Made by a program: the position numbers and the translations under genes. The notes beneath the pieces were generated by a model. That model saw only the letters and a list, made by a program, of their open reading frames with translations, had not been told where the DNA came from and did not search any database. A stretch of DNA of 64,000 nt from Allorhodopirellula solitaria (GTDB lineage Bacteria; Planctomycetota; Planctomycetia; Pirellulales; Pirellulaceae): positions 302,903 to 366,902 of the forward strand of contig NZ_SJPK01000002.1 in NCBI RefSeq assembly GCF_007859855.1, read 5' to 3'. Positions 56,684-64,000 of the stretch are shown piece by piece; the first letter of the stretch is position 1, and every line of letters begins with the position of its first letter.

Positions 56684-57176
56684 GCGCATAGTACGTCCGC
56701 AAATCCGCCCGATTCGGATAGATAGTCGCCCGACCGCTCTGCCGGTCGGTCTCAGCCGATGTGCGTTTCGCACGAGGCTTCGATAGAGACGAGTGGCGGC
56801 ATTGGCTAAACGCGCATAGTACGCCCGCAAAACCGCCCGATTCGGTTAGATAGTCGTCCGACCGCTCTGCCGGTCGGTCTCAGCCGATGTGCGTTTCGCA
56901 CGAGGCTTCGATAGAGACGAGCGGCGGCATTGGCTAAACGCGCATAGTACGCCAGCAAAACCGCCCGCTTCGGTTAGATAGTCGCCCGACCGCTCTGCCG
57001 GTCGGTCTCAGCCGATATGCGTTTCGCACGAGGCTTCGATAGAGACGAGCGGCGGCATTGGCTAAACGCGCATAGTACGCCAGCAAAACCGCTCGATTCG
57101 GTTAGATAGTCGTCCGACCGCTCTGCCGGTCGGTCTCAGCCGATGTGCGTTTCGCACGAGGCTTCGATAGATCAAA
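56684..57176. repeat. Four tandem copies of a 128-bp repeat
   Basis: Copies begin with GCGCATAGTACG at 56684, 56812, 56940 and 57068, exactly 128 bases apart. Each holds the hairpin CGACCG-CTCTGC-CGGTCG and GTGCGTTTCGCAC. The last copy stops near 57170. The bases from 56396 to 56683 hold the promoter side of the EEP gene and no other gene. A fifth, diverged fragment lies at 59804-59868. Confidence 0.9.
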
Positions 57177-57205
57177 CGCAAACTGCATACCTCTCGACCC
57201 GGACT

Positions 57206-59716
57206 TCAGTCTTCCAACTGAATCCCACCTAGATCCAAAGCTTCGTCCGCTCGTGAATTCTCCATCGGTGGAATGGAAAATTTGTAGCCACGAATCGAAC
57301 CGTTTTGTCCCTGTCCCAAACGAGCGGTCAATTCATAATCGCCCGCAGGCATGTCGTCGATCCGAAACGAGCCGTTTCTGGCGACTGTGGCACGATACCG
57401 AATCAACACATTTCGTTGATTTTGATAGCGTTGGTGACTGGCGAGGTAGTTTAACCCTGGGGGCGTCCGCAACCACGCTTCCCATTTCCCTGGTTGTTGC
57501 ATCAGTGCTTGACGATCGACGGGCGGGATGGGAGAGACGAGTTGCTGCTTGACGTCAATCATCGCGAGACTCCACGCGATCGTGTCGCGATTGCCGACAG
57601 GAGCCAGCAGCTGGCCCGTCACGGGGCGCCCCACGCCACCGATATCCACTGTCAAGTCTTCACCTGGCGCCGCGGTAAACGGCACCTGTTGCGACGACGT
57701 CACTTCGGTCGCTCCGTCGTCGACCATCATGATGATCTCGCGTCCGACAGATCCCCGTCCATCAAATACTTTGGCGTGTCGATATCTCCCGTGCTCATCC
57801 GTGGTAGCGGTCGCGTCCGCATAGACCCGTCCTGCGTCTCCCTGTACTGGGCGAAACGTCCCACCCGAAATGCTCAACCTCACGTTTGCTGCCGGTTTTG
57901 CACCCACGCGAAACTGCCCTTCGATCGATGCCCAGGGATTCAAACGAATCGTTCCATCCGTCTTGATCGATTCGGAAAAGACGAATGCGTGGCCCTGGTC
58001 GTGAATGATCACGAGATGAAATGGTTGATCCCGCGCCGGCAAGCTGAAGTTTCCCACAGCATCGGCGTCGAGTCGTTTCGTGTACGTGGAGGAATCCCTG
58101 ATCTCACCATCCCTGATGACGATTTGAGCGTGCTCGTCAGCGACGGCGATTCGGGCATGACTCGCTGGCTCACCGTGTGCGTCAACAATCTGTCCGGTGA
58201 TGCTGGTCGCTTTCTGCAACTTCAAATCGTAGGTCACCTCGCCTTCATTGGATGCAAACTCGCGAGACTGGGCCACGCGATATCCTTCCGCTTCGATACG
58301 AACGAGATGTTGGTCTCCCGACCGATTGAACTCGACGCGGTAGTTCGAGGTTTTTGCTGTGTAGGCTTCGCGTTCGTACCAGTCGAATCCGATTCTCGGG
58401 TCGTCATTGCGGCGCCCCGGCGTGACCCGGTAGCGCGTAACCGGTTCGCCGGATTCAGCATCGAGAACGCGGCCCGTGATGACCAACAGAGGAGGTGGCC
58501 GGAAGACATGCTCTTCATCGCCGGCGACGATCACTTGTTTCACCAACTGCATTCCACCGCGCCGGCAGATATCGGCTTGGAATGCATCGAGCGGTGCTTC
58601 GTTCCATTCCCAAATTCCATTCTCGTCCGTATAGCAGTGGACGTGGTCGAACTCGAAGTAGTCAACGTGACCTCGCCAACGCTGCAGGAAGATCCTGGCT
58701 TTAGCCAGCCCCTTGCCGTCGGCATCGACAACTCGCAATTTGACATGCCCGCCGGGCGGCAATACGAAGTCAACAGGATCCATCTCGGGGCGGATTCGAA
58801 CCTCTTTCATCTCCAGGGCCCGGCCTTTGGCGAACACAACGACGCGGGTCAGATTCTCTTCACAGCCCGTGAGTTGATACCGGCCATATTCATCTGTCTT
58901 GGCTTCACGGATTTCGTTTAAAAACTTGGTGCGGACGGTGGCATTTTCGATTGGGTTGCCCTCGGGATCACGAACGATTCCCGCCAGCGTGTATCCTTGG
59001 GTTAGGGTGAGCTTGCCCATGGAGGGTTGATCCGAGGTTGATTCAAATTCGCCGCGAGACAAATTTCCCCGCTGCGCTTGGTAGTCGTCATGATTGACCG
59101 TCACGTACACGTCTGCTTTGGATACCGGCACATGCCCATATTGCCAGCGTCCGTCTTCGTCTGTCTTGATGGAGGTGCCCACACCCAGGGAGTTCAAATC
59201 GCCCGGTCGCTTGCGAAAACGAATAGACGGACGAACCTCGGCACCCACCACTGGTCGCCCGCCCGCATCGAGGACGACACCTCCGACCGTCCAGGCCGGT
59301 TCGATGGACGCAGTGAACGATGCAGGTAGAGAGTCTTGATCCTGGTCGAACTCGGCCCAGTAGGGTGCGAAGCCTTTCGCCTTGATTGAAAACGAAAGAT
59401 TCTGAGCCAACGGCTCCGCTTCGATGCGGAGAACGCCATGGGAGTCCGCGGTCAAATTAGTCCCATAAGCATTGACTTTTTTAAACTCACCGATAACGAC
59501 TTGGTCGCGTTCTAGCTTGGGGCGACATCTCACTTCGACTGCGGCATTGGGGACCGGGCGGCCTTCGAAGTCGACAACTCGCAACTCAAAGGATTGTTTG
59601 GAGGTTGTGGCGTCTGGGCTCGTTTCACCTCCCTCGGACGACTTCAGCGTGACCAACGAGATTGCCAGCAGCCCAGCGATCAGGAAACCGAATATGGGGG
59701 AGATGCGTGATGTCAT
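57206..59716 (-). CDS. Exported protein with repeated carboxypeptidase-regulatory-like domains
   Basis: 836 residues. A signal peptide or anchor (about 6-25, FGFLIAGLLAISLV) is followed by at least six Ig-like CarboxypepD_reg domains. Typical starts are FELRVVDFEGRPVPNAAVEV (about 43), WTVGGVVLDAGGRPVVGAEV (about 144), YTLAGIVRDPEGNPIENATV (about 241), VITGRVLDAESGEPVTRYRV (about 413) and TSITGQIVDAHGEPASHARI (about 507). These domains fold as beta sandwiches and serve surface binding. The gene is single and flanked on both sides by the same 128-bp repeat family. Confidence 0.87.
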   Translation of the reverse strand: MTSRISPIFGFLIAGLLAISLVTLKSSEGGETSPDATTSKQSFELRVVDFEGRPVPNAAVEVRCRPKLERDQVVIGEFKKVNAYGTNLTADSHGVLRIEAEPLAQNLSFSIKAKGFAPYWAEFDQDQDSLPASFTASIEPAWTVGGVVLDAGGRPVVGAEVRPSIRFRKRPGDLNSLGVGTSIKTDEDGRWQYGHVPVSKADVYVTVNHDDYQAQRGNLSRGEFESTSDQPSMGKLTLTQGYTLAGIVRDPEGNPIENATVRTKFLNEIREAKTDEYGRYQLTGCEENLTRVVVFAKGRALEMKEVRIRPEMDPVDFVLPPGGHVKLRVVDADGKGLAKARIFLQRWRGHVDYFEFDHVHCYTDENGIWEWNEAPLDAFQADICRRGGMQLVKQVIVAGDEEHVFRPPPLLVITGRVLDAESGEPVTRYRVTPGRRNDDPRIGFDWYEREAYTAKTSNYRVEFNRSGDQHLVRIEAEGYRVAQSREFASNEGEVTYDLKLQKATSITGQIVDAHGEPASHARIAVADEHAQIVIRDGEIRDSSTYTKRLDADAVGNFSLPARDQPFHLVIIHDQGHAFVFSESIKTDGTIRLNPWASIEGQFRVGAKPAANVRLSISGGTFRPVQGDAGRVYADATATTDEHGRYRHAKVFDGRGSVGREIIMMVDDGATEVTSSQQVPFTAAPGEDLTVDIGGVGRPVTGQLLAPVGNRDTIAWSLAMIDVKQQLVSPIPPVDRQALMQQPGKWEAWLRTPPGLNYLASHQRYQNQRNVLIRYRATVARNGSFRIDDMPAGDYELTARLGQGQNGSIRGYKFSIPPMENSRADEALDLGGIQLED

Positions 59717-59803
59717 GCCAGAAATCCTTCAAGGTAAGTCCAAGCCCGCCATTGAATGCAGCTTCCAATGGCATCCCGCCAGGATAGCACGCCCCGAATG
59801 GGT

Positions 59804-59868
59804 TGTCGCCCGACCGCTCCGCTGTTCGGTCTCAGCCGATGTGCGCTTCACACGAAGCGTCCGCTCCT
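59804..59868 (+). repeat. Diverged fragment of the 128-bp repeat
   Basis: CGCCCGACCGCTC, GTTCGGTCTCAGCCGATGTG and a GCACACGA-like part match the middle of the 128-bp unit (compare 56990-57060) with several substitutions, in the same orientation. It lies just upstream of the CarboxypepD_reg gene, which is thus bracketed by the family. Confidence 0.65.
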
Positions 59869-60025
59869 GATTGGCGAGGTACGTCAATTTTACTGTTGCA
59901 GCTTTTCTTGCGGCGTTCTCGAGCCGCCAACGGGTAACGCTGTGAAGCATCTTTCAGTGATTTTCAGATGTATGCAGGCGTCCCCCCCGCACACGTCAAA
60001 AGCTCCTTCTCGCTAGAGAAAGCGG

Positions 60026-60068
60026 CTCATCCGACGGAAGCGTGCGCGGAGCACAGGGGAAGGTTTTT
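60026..60068 (+). repeat. Dispersed 43-bp repeat, copy A
   Basis: CTCATCCGACGGAAGCGTGC followed by a GGAGCACAG-GGAAGGTTTTT end. A near-identical copy lies at 63519-63551, and the left 17 bases recur inverted at 60324-60340. The GGAAGG-T5 end could act as a weak terminator-like tail. Confidence 0.7.
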
Positions 60069-60608
60069 CTAGGCATGGCTCTCGTATCCAATAACCTTAC
60101 AAAAATGCGTCCCTGAGGAACGAATGTTCGCCCGGGACCGGCAACACCATTGGCGTACCGCTTTTGCAGGGAAACGCTGGCGACCGAGATATCCCTTGCC
60201 AAGCCAGCACCTTTGCAGAGCTCGGCTCCGTTCCTTCCGGCAGTGCCAGTCTAACATTGATAATCACATCCCACAAATCAATCCTTGGATACGGGAGCCA
60301 TGCCTTGAAAACCTCGGGCGCACCCTTCCGTCGGATGAGCCAAAAAAATTGCTTCACAGCGTTGCTCGATGGGGCGGCCCTCTACACCGTGATTCCAAAA
60401 GGCAACGAGTTGGCTGAGTCCGCTGAAATCACGTAGAATCCAGGTGCCCGAAACAAGGGACTCAAGCTCTACGAGCACGCTGGTATGGGGAGGGATGATC
60501 CCGTCGCCCGTCACTTCCTGCGTCAGCTGGGTGGCAGTGGTGCGGCCATCCCTCGGTGAGTTTGCGCTTCCCGAAGGCTCCTTTTTGCATCACTGGATGC
60601 AGGAGCCT

Positions 60609-61622
60609 ATGTCTTCAAAAAAACGCATCCTGGATGATTGCTACTCAATTTTGAAAAGAACGCCCTTGCTAATTCGAGAATTACCGCGTCTCGTCAACCT
60701 GCGATCTGTCGCGATCTTGCTGGTTTGGCTGACGGCTTTGCCTGTCACGGTAGCCGAGGATGTGCTGGTTATTGACAACGGCGTCGTACGCGTCGGAATC
60801 GATCGTGACAAAGGCGCGGCCATCACCTGGCTATCCACAGCGTCGTACCCGAAGAACATGGTCAATCTGGCCGATCCCGGACGCTTGATCCAGCAGTCGT
60901 ATTATGCCGGATCCAGCCTCGATCGCAGGTCCGACGGGCAGAGTGATGCTTGGAGTCCCTGGCCCTGGAATCCCATTCAAGGTGGCGGTGTTGGCTCGTG
61001 GGCTCACGCTTCGAAGTTTGAGCGTGACGCCGACACACTGTTCTCAGAGACCACTCCTCAACTATGGGACATGCCCAACGAGGAAGCGAAATCGGTGATG
61101 CGGCAATGGACAACTTTTGAACCGTCGCTTCCCAATACGATCGTCGTGCGATGTGAGTTTGTTTCCCTGCGTGACAAGAACGATCGCTGGGGGCCGGCAG
61201 TCATGCGGCATCAAGAGGTCCCGGCCTGCTACTTCACTCGCAACTTCGTGCACGTGAGAAGTTATCTCGGCAATGGAAAGTGGCGAGAGGAATCACACAC
61301 TCCAGGACCGCCTTGGCAACAGGCGGAACCGCCGCAAAAGGCAATGGCATTGTTTGATGCCAGCGGTCAGGGCGTCGCTCTGTTCTGTCCAGCTTCAACG
61401 CAGCGATGGAACTTCGGCTCTCATGGTGAAGGTCTCAGCGACGATCCCGAGGCTGGCCCTTGCATGCACGTCGCCTCGATCGATCTTGTTAAACTCGGCC
61501 CAGAATCAACCTATTCGTATCGCTACTGGATGGTTTTGGGGGATGAACAGAGTATCGCGGAAAGCTTGGATGTGCTCGGGAAGGCCTACTCGCAGGAACG
61601 TGCTGAGTTAACGCAGCCGTGA
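60609..61622 (+). CDS. Exported protein, unknown
   Basis: 337 residues from the ATG at 60609, preceded by AGGAG (60601-60605). A longer frame from 60444 has no site and would put the signal in the middle. Signal peptide about residues 27-52 (VAILLVWLTALPVTVAE). The mature part begins VLVIDNGVVRVGIDRDKGAA, a beta-sandwich-like start, followed by Trp-rich strands (DAWSPWPWNP, QLWDMPN). Similar to planctomycete exported glycan-related proteins, without a known reaction. Confidence 0.75.
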   Translation: MSSKKRILDDCYSILKRTPLLIRELPRLVNLRSVAILLVWLTALPVTVAEDVLVIDNGVVRVGIDRDKGAAITWLSTASYPKNMVNLADPGRLIQQSYYAGSSLDRRSDGQSDAWSPWPWNPIQGGGVGSWAHASKFERDADTLFSETTPQLWDMPNEEAKSVMRQWTTFEPSLPNTIVVRCEFVSLRDKNDRWGPAVMRHQEVPACYFTRNFVHVRSYLGNGKWREESHTPGPPWQQAEPPQKAMALFDASGQGVALFCPASTQRWNFGSHGEGLSDDPEAGPCMHVASIDLVKLGPESTYSYRYWMVLGDEQSIAESLDVLGKAYSQERAELTQP

Positions 61623-62062
61623 TGAAGTCAAACTGTTCCCGAGCATCGCTAGCACACCGCTGACCAACGGATACTCTCAAAAATTTCGTCGAGAGATGTT
61701 GAAGGCTATCTAGCCACGCTAGCTCAAACACGGCCAGTGGCAAACTTCAACGCATCATGGTCAGCAAAAGAGTCCACTGGGGCGAAAACTCCGTTCCCAA
61801 ATTGGGCGCAGAGAGTCACTGCTTCCTAAGTCGCCGATTCGCATCCCCCGCGGCGTCAGAATGCGACACGGGATGCCGCTTGCGAGGCCTGTGCGACTTG
61901 AACGATTAGCGAAAAGGAATAACCTGCGAGTTTTGCGTGATTTCGCTCAGTTTGACTTGCCTCTCTGATTATGACCGGTAGGATTGCTCGGACGTTGCCA
62001 CCATTGACGACGCACACTACACCATTTCTTTGCCTAGTTTACCCAGTCTCACGGAGAGGCCT
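61623..62062. other. Gene-free region
   Basis: 440 bases between two plus-strand exported proteins. No gene, repeat or clear terminator is seen; the promoter of the DUF1573 gene should lie in its right half. Confidence 0.5.
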
Positions 62063-63100
62063 GTGATATCGCGATTTTCGAACCTATTGCAGAGCGTGGG
62101 AATGTTCGGCGGCATTGCTATCACCAGCCTCGTTGTCCTCGGCCCTAGCATCGCGACAGCGGAGTGGACGGACGAGGCGTTTCCGGTCAAATCGCATGAT
62201 TTCGGGACCGTTGCAGTCGCATCGAAAACCGAGTTTACGTTTCCGATCGTCAACACGACGGGCAGCGAGATGCATATTCGCGAGGTACGTGCCAGCTGCG
62301 GATGCACGACTCCGATCCTCGACTCGCACTACATCCCGGCTGGTGGGAAGGGAGCCTTGGTGGCGCGATTGAACACGCCGACTTTCCGTGGCAAGAAGGG
62401 AGCGACTCTCACCGTCGTGATCGACAAGCCTGTTTACAGTGAGGTCCAGCTCAAGGTTGCTGGTTACATCCGCAGTGACATGGTTTTTCATCCCGGTAGC
62501 GTTGATTTGGGTAGCGTGAATCAAGGCGAACCGAAATCCGGAAGCACTCAGATTTTTTACGCTGGTCGCCAGGATTGGCGAGTTGTCGACGTTCGCGCCA
62601 ACGAGCCTTGGTTGATTTCAACCTTCGAACAGACTCAGCGTGGTGGTGGCAAAGCTACCTACGAGCTTACGGTCCAGGTCCGCGAGGACGCGCCAGCAGG
62701 CTTCTTTCAGAACGAAGTCATTGTGCACACGAACGATCGCAGTATGCCGCGAGTACCTCTGCATGTTTCAGGCAACGTGGTCACCGCCCTGACGATCTCG
62801 CCGCAATCGATCGCACTGGGCAACGTGAAACCCGGTCAAGAATTGACACAACGACTCGTGATCAAAGGCCGTGAGCCTTTCGGCGTCGAGTCAATTCAGT
62901 GCGAGGGTTGGGACGTTCAGTTCTCAGCGAATAGCGGCAACAAAAAGGTTCACCTGATCAAGGTGACTCTCAAGCCAACATCCGCTCAGGGAACGCAGCG
63001 GGCTCCACTGATCATCACGACCACGGGCGACGAAGCGATGAGCGCGAAGGCAATCGTCACTGCGGTGGTCATGCAGGACCAAGTGGCGGCGACGAAGTAA
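62063..63100 (+). CDS. DUF1573-domain exported protein
   Basis: 345 residues from a GTG at 62063 (V I S R F S), preceded by GGAGAGG at good spacing; the TTG at 62030 lacks a site. Signal peptide about 15-34 (FGGIAITSLVVLGPSIATAE). DUF1573 domain (about 35-130): SHDFGTVAVASKTEFTFPIV and REVRASCGCTTP, with the typical CGC. Two further Ig-like domains follow (about 135-235 and 245-340; ISPQSIALGNVKPGQELTQR). DUF1573 proteins are exported and structurally Ig-like, with unknown roles. No gene follows within 700 bases. Confidence 0.87.
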   Translation: MISRFSNLLQSVGMFGGIAITSLVVLGPSIATAEWTDEAFPVKSHDFGTVAVASKTEFTFPIVNTTGSEMHIREVRASCGCTTPILDSHYIPAGGKGALVARLNTPTFRGKKGATLTVVIDKPVYSEVQLKVAGYIRSDMVFHPGSVDLGSVNQGEPKSGSTQIFYAGRQDWRVVDVRANEPWLISTFEQTQRGGGKATYELTVQVREDAPAGFFQNEVIVHTNDRSMPRVPLHVSGNVVTALTISPQSIALGNVKPGQELTQRLVIKGREPFGVESIQCEGWDVQFSANSGNKKVHLIKVTLKPTSAQGTQRAPLIITTTGDEAMSAKAIVTAVVMQDQVAATK

Positions 63101-63867
63101 ACACTGCCACGCTCATTCGTACTCCCCGGGGCCGTCCATTGGATCGCAGATCTGCTTCATCCAGCTTGCGTAAGCCCCAATGTGGTCGGCGTGGGAAATT
63201 TTGTGGGTAAAGGATTACATCACTTGAAAACTCGTTCGTCTGGTGTCGCTGCTGACGAGCGAATGCCGTTTGTTCGGACATGATTCGATTGTGATGTTGA
63301 GGATTGGTCACAGCTGATCACTATCGAAAACCGACCCCTCACCCCCGCCCCCTTTCCACCACGCTTCGCGGGGGGCGAGGGGAGACTCGATCGTTTTGCG
63401 CTGCAGGAATAAAAATGCAATACAGAAACAGGGCGCCAATACCAGCCTTTTAACAGCCCAGTGCAATCCTGGACCGCTAAATCCTCGGTATTGGGGCGAA
63501 AACCTGGTTCATCCGACGGAAGCGTGCGCAGAGCACAGCGGAAGGTTTTTTGAGTACTGTCATATCCAGAACGAAAATTTGCAGTGCGCGCGTACGCTCA
63601 GCGGCACCACCAATAGGGTAGCTTTTTCGACACTCAAAGTCCACTGTTTGTCGGCCAGCCAGCACGGCTCGGTTAGCTTTGGTGGTTCAGTCTCGCCACC
63701 CTGGTAGATATCCGAAGCTCTGAGAGCCCCACACTGTCTCATCCGGCGTTTGAACCGCTAACAGAGCATCTCACTCAAGCACGGGCTTGCTCAGCAGAGC
63801 TACGCTCCACCGATACCCTCGGCATGCGACGACGTTGTTAGTGTGCTTGGCAGCACGACAATTCAGC
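63101..63867. other. Repeat-bearing gene-free region
   Basis: 767 bases. A G/C-rich hairpin spans 63335-63382 (CCCCTC...GAGGGG). Repeat copy B is at 63519-63551. The frames here (for example 63396-63707) have no ribosome site or domain. Confidence 0.5.
63519..63551 (+). repeat. Dispersed 43-bp repeat, copy B
   Basis: TCATCCGACGGAAGCGTGCG, then CAGAGCACAG and GGAAGGTTTTTT. Differs from copy A by two substitutions. Confidence 0.7.
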
Positions 63868-64000
63868 CTAAGACTTCAGAGCTTCGGACGGTTTCGATTC
63901 TACAGTGTTTTCCTGGTTCACTCCAAGACGAATTAGTAAGCCGATCAGCAAGTCGCCGATCGATTGAGGGCCTCGACGCTTCTTGCCAGCGAGAAGCTGC
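63868..64000 (-). CDS. C-terminal end of a protein running off the window (partial)
   Basis: The last 44 codons of a minus-strand frame, open at the window edge, with stop TAG at 63868-63870. They encode LLAGKKRRGPQSIGDLLIGL and then IRLGVNQENTVESKPSEALKS. The RRGPQ-IGDLL pattern resembles the start of DUF721/DciA-type proteins, but here it lies near the end, so the family is unclear. The composition is protein-like and no stop interrupts it. Confidence 0.4.
   Translation of the reverse strand, partial: QLLAGKKRRGPQSIGDLLIGLLIRLGVNQENTVESKPSEALKS

Larger units (their letters stand above)
59717..60608. other. Repeat-rich gene-free region
   Basis: 892 bases. Contains the diverged 128-bp copy (59804-59868), the TCATCCGACGG repeat (60026-60068) and an inverted piece of it (60324-60340). 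A minus-strand frame of 86 codons (60097-60357) is not accepted as a gene because it overlaps these repeats and lacks a ribosome site. AGGAG directly before 60609 belongs to the next gene. Confidence 0.5.

Noticed and set aside
57494..58921. 475-codon plus-strand frame opposite the CarboxypepD_reg gene
   Set aside because: Shadow of the repeated beta-sandwich gene; no domain in this frame.
60097..60357. 86-codon minus-strand frame
   Set aside because: Overlaps dispersed repeats, lacks a ribosome site and has no recognisable domain.

Overview
The window looks like a chromosomal segment of a planctomycete of the Pirellulaceae type (Rhodopirellula-like). This is inferred from the gene content: Tat-exported Gfo/Idh/MocA oxidoreductases, a large kinase-ATPase-TPR protein, an HTTM protein, a DUF1573 protein, a DUF4261-like protein, a carboxypeptidase-regulatory-like giant, and a TolC-like and BamA-like outer membrane. 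Starts are a mixture of ATG and GTG (one TTG), Shine-Dalgarno sites are sparse, and the gaps carry many hairpin-rich repeats. No database search was possible, so family names come from motifs and overall sequence feel.

Layout. 1-2244: 3' end of a type I restriction R subunit, then a gene-free stretch ending in a 3' tRNA-Arg-like remnant that may be an attachment scar. 2245-9359: minus-strand kinase/ATPase/TPR protein, tRNA-His, and a three-gene NrtA/SsuA-type ABC importer. 9625-11469: two small stress/membrane proteins and six 85-bp tandem repeats. 11543-15978: sugar-type oxidoreductase and epimerase (minus), then an HTTM pair (plus). 16143-20787: coiled-coil membrane protein divergent from a TolC-like protein. 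20919-29637: DUF4261-like protein, response regulator plus enolase-superfamily enzyme, aconitase, exported protein, and an AhpD-like protein coupled to a flavoprotein disulfide reductase. 29691-40028: CAP protein, Tat oxidoreductase, a BamA split into POTRA and barrel genes, two zinc-ribbon proteins and a SYLF protein. 40045-41262: repeat-rich zone. 41300-51377: LRR protein, then a long minus-strand run (M48 peptidase, tpx, cdsA, phoH, 7TM-HD hydrolase, ybeY, CBS/CorC protein). 51771-64000: large exported proteins separated by several repeat families, and the end of one more gene at the right edge.

How the genes work together. The outer-membrane theme is strong: TolC-like protein, POTRA protein, separate BamA barrel and SYLF protein. 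The order phoH - HD hydrolase - ybeY - corC-like matches a widespread bacterial module for RNA maturation and nucleotide signalling, here preceded by cdsA and tpx. The ABC genes overlap and form one operon. The AhpD-like protein and reductase overlap by four bases and probably form a peroxide or thiol redox pair.

Most noteworthy: (1) the BamA homologue is split exactly between the last POTRA domain and the beta-barrel, each half with its own signal peptide; (2) non-coding elements of about 0.4 kb have terminal inverted repeats and exchangeable interiors; (3) 85-bp and 128-bp tandem arrays carry strong hairpins; (4) the AhpD-coupled reductase lacks the catalytic His-Glu pair; (5) YbeY has Asp in place of the third metal-binding His.
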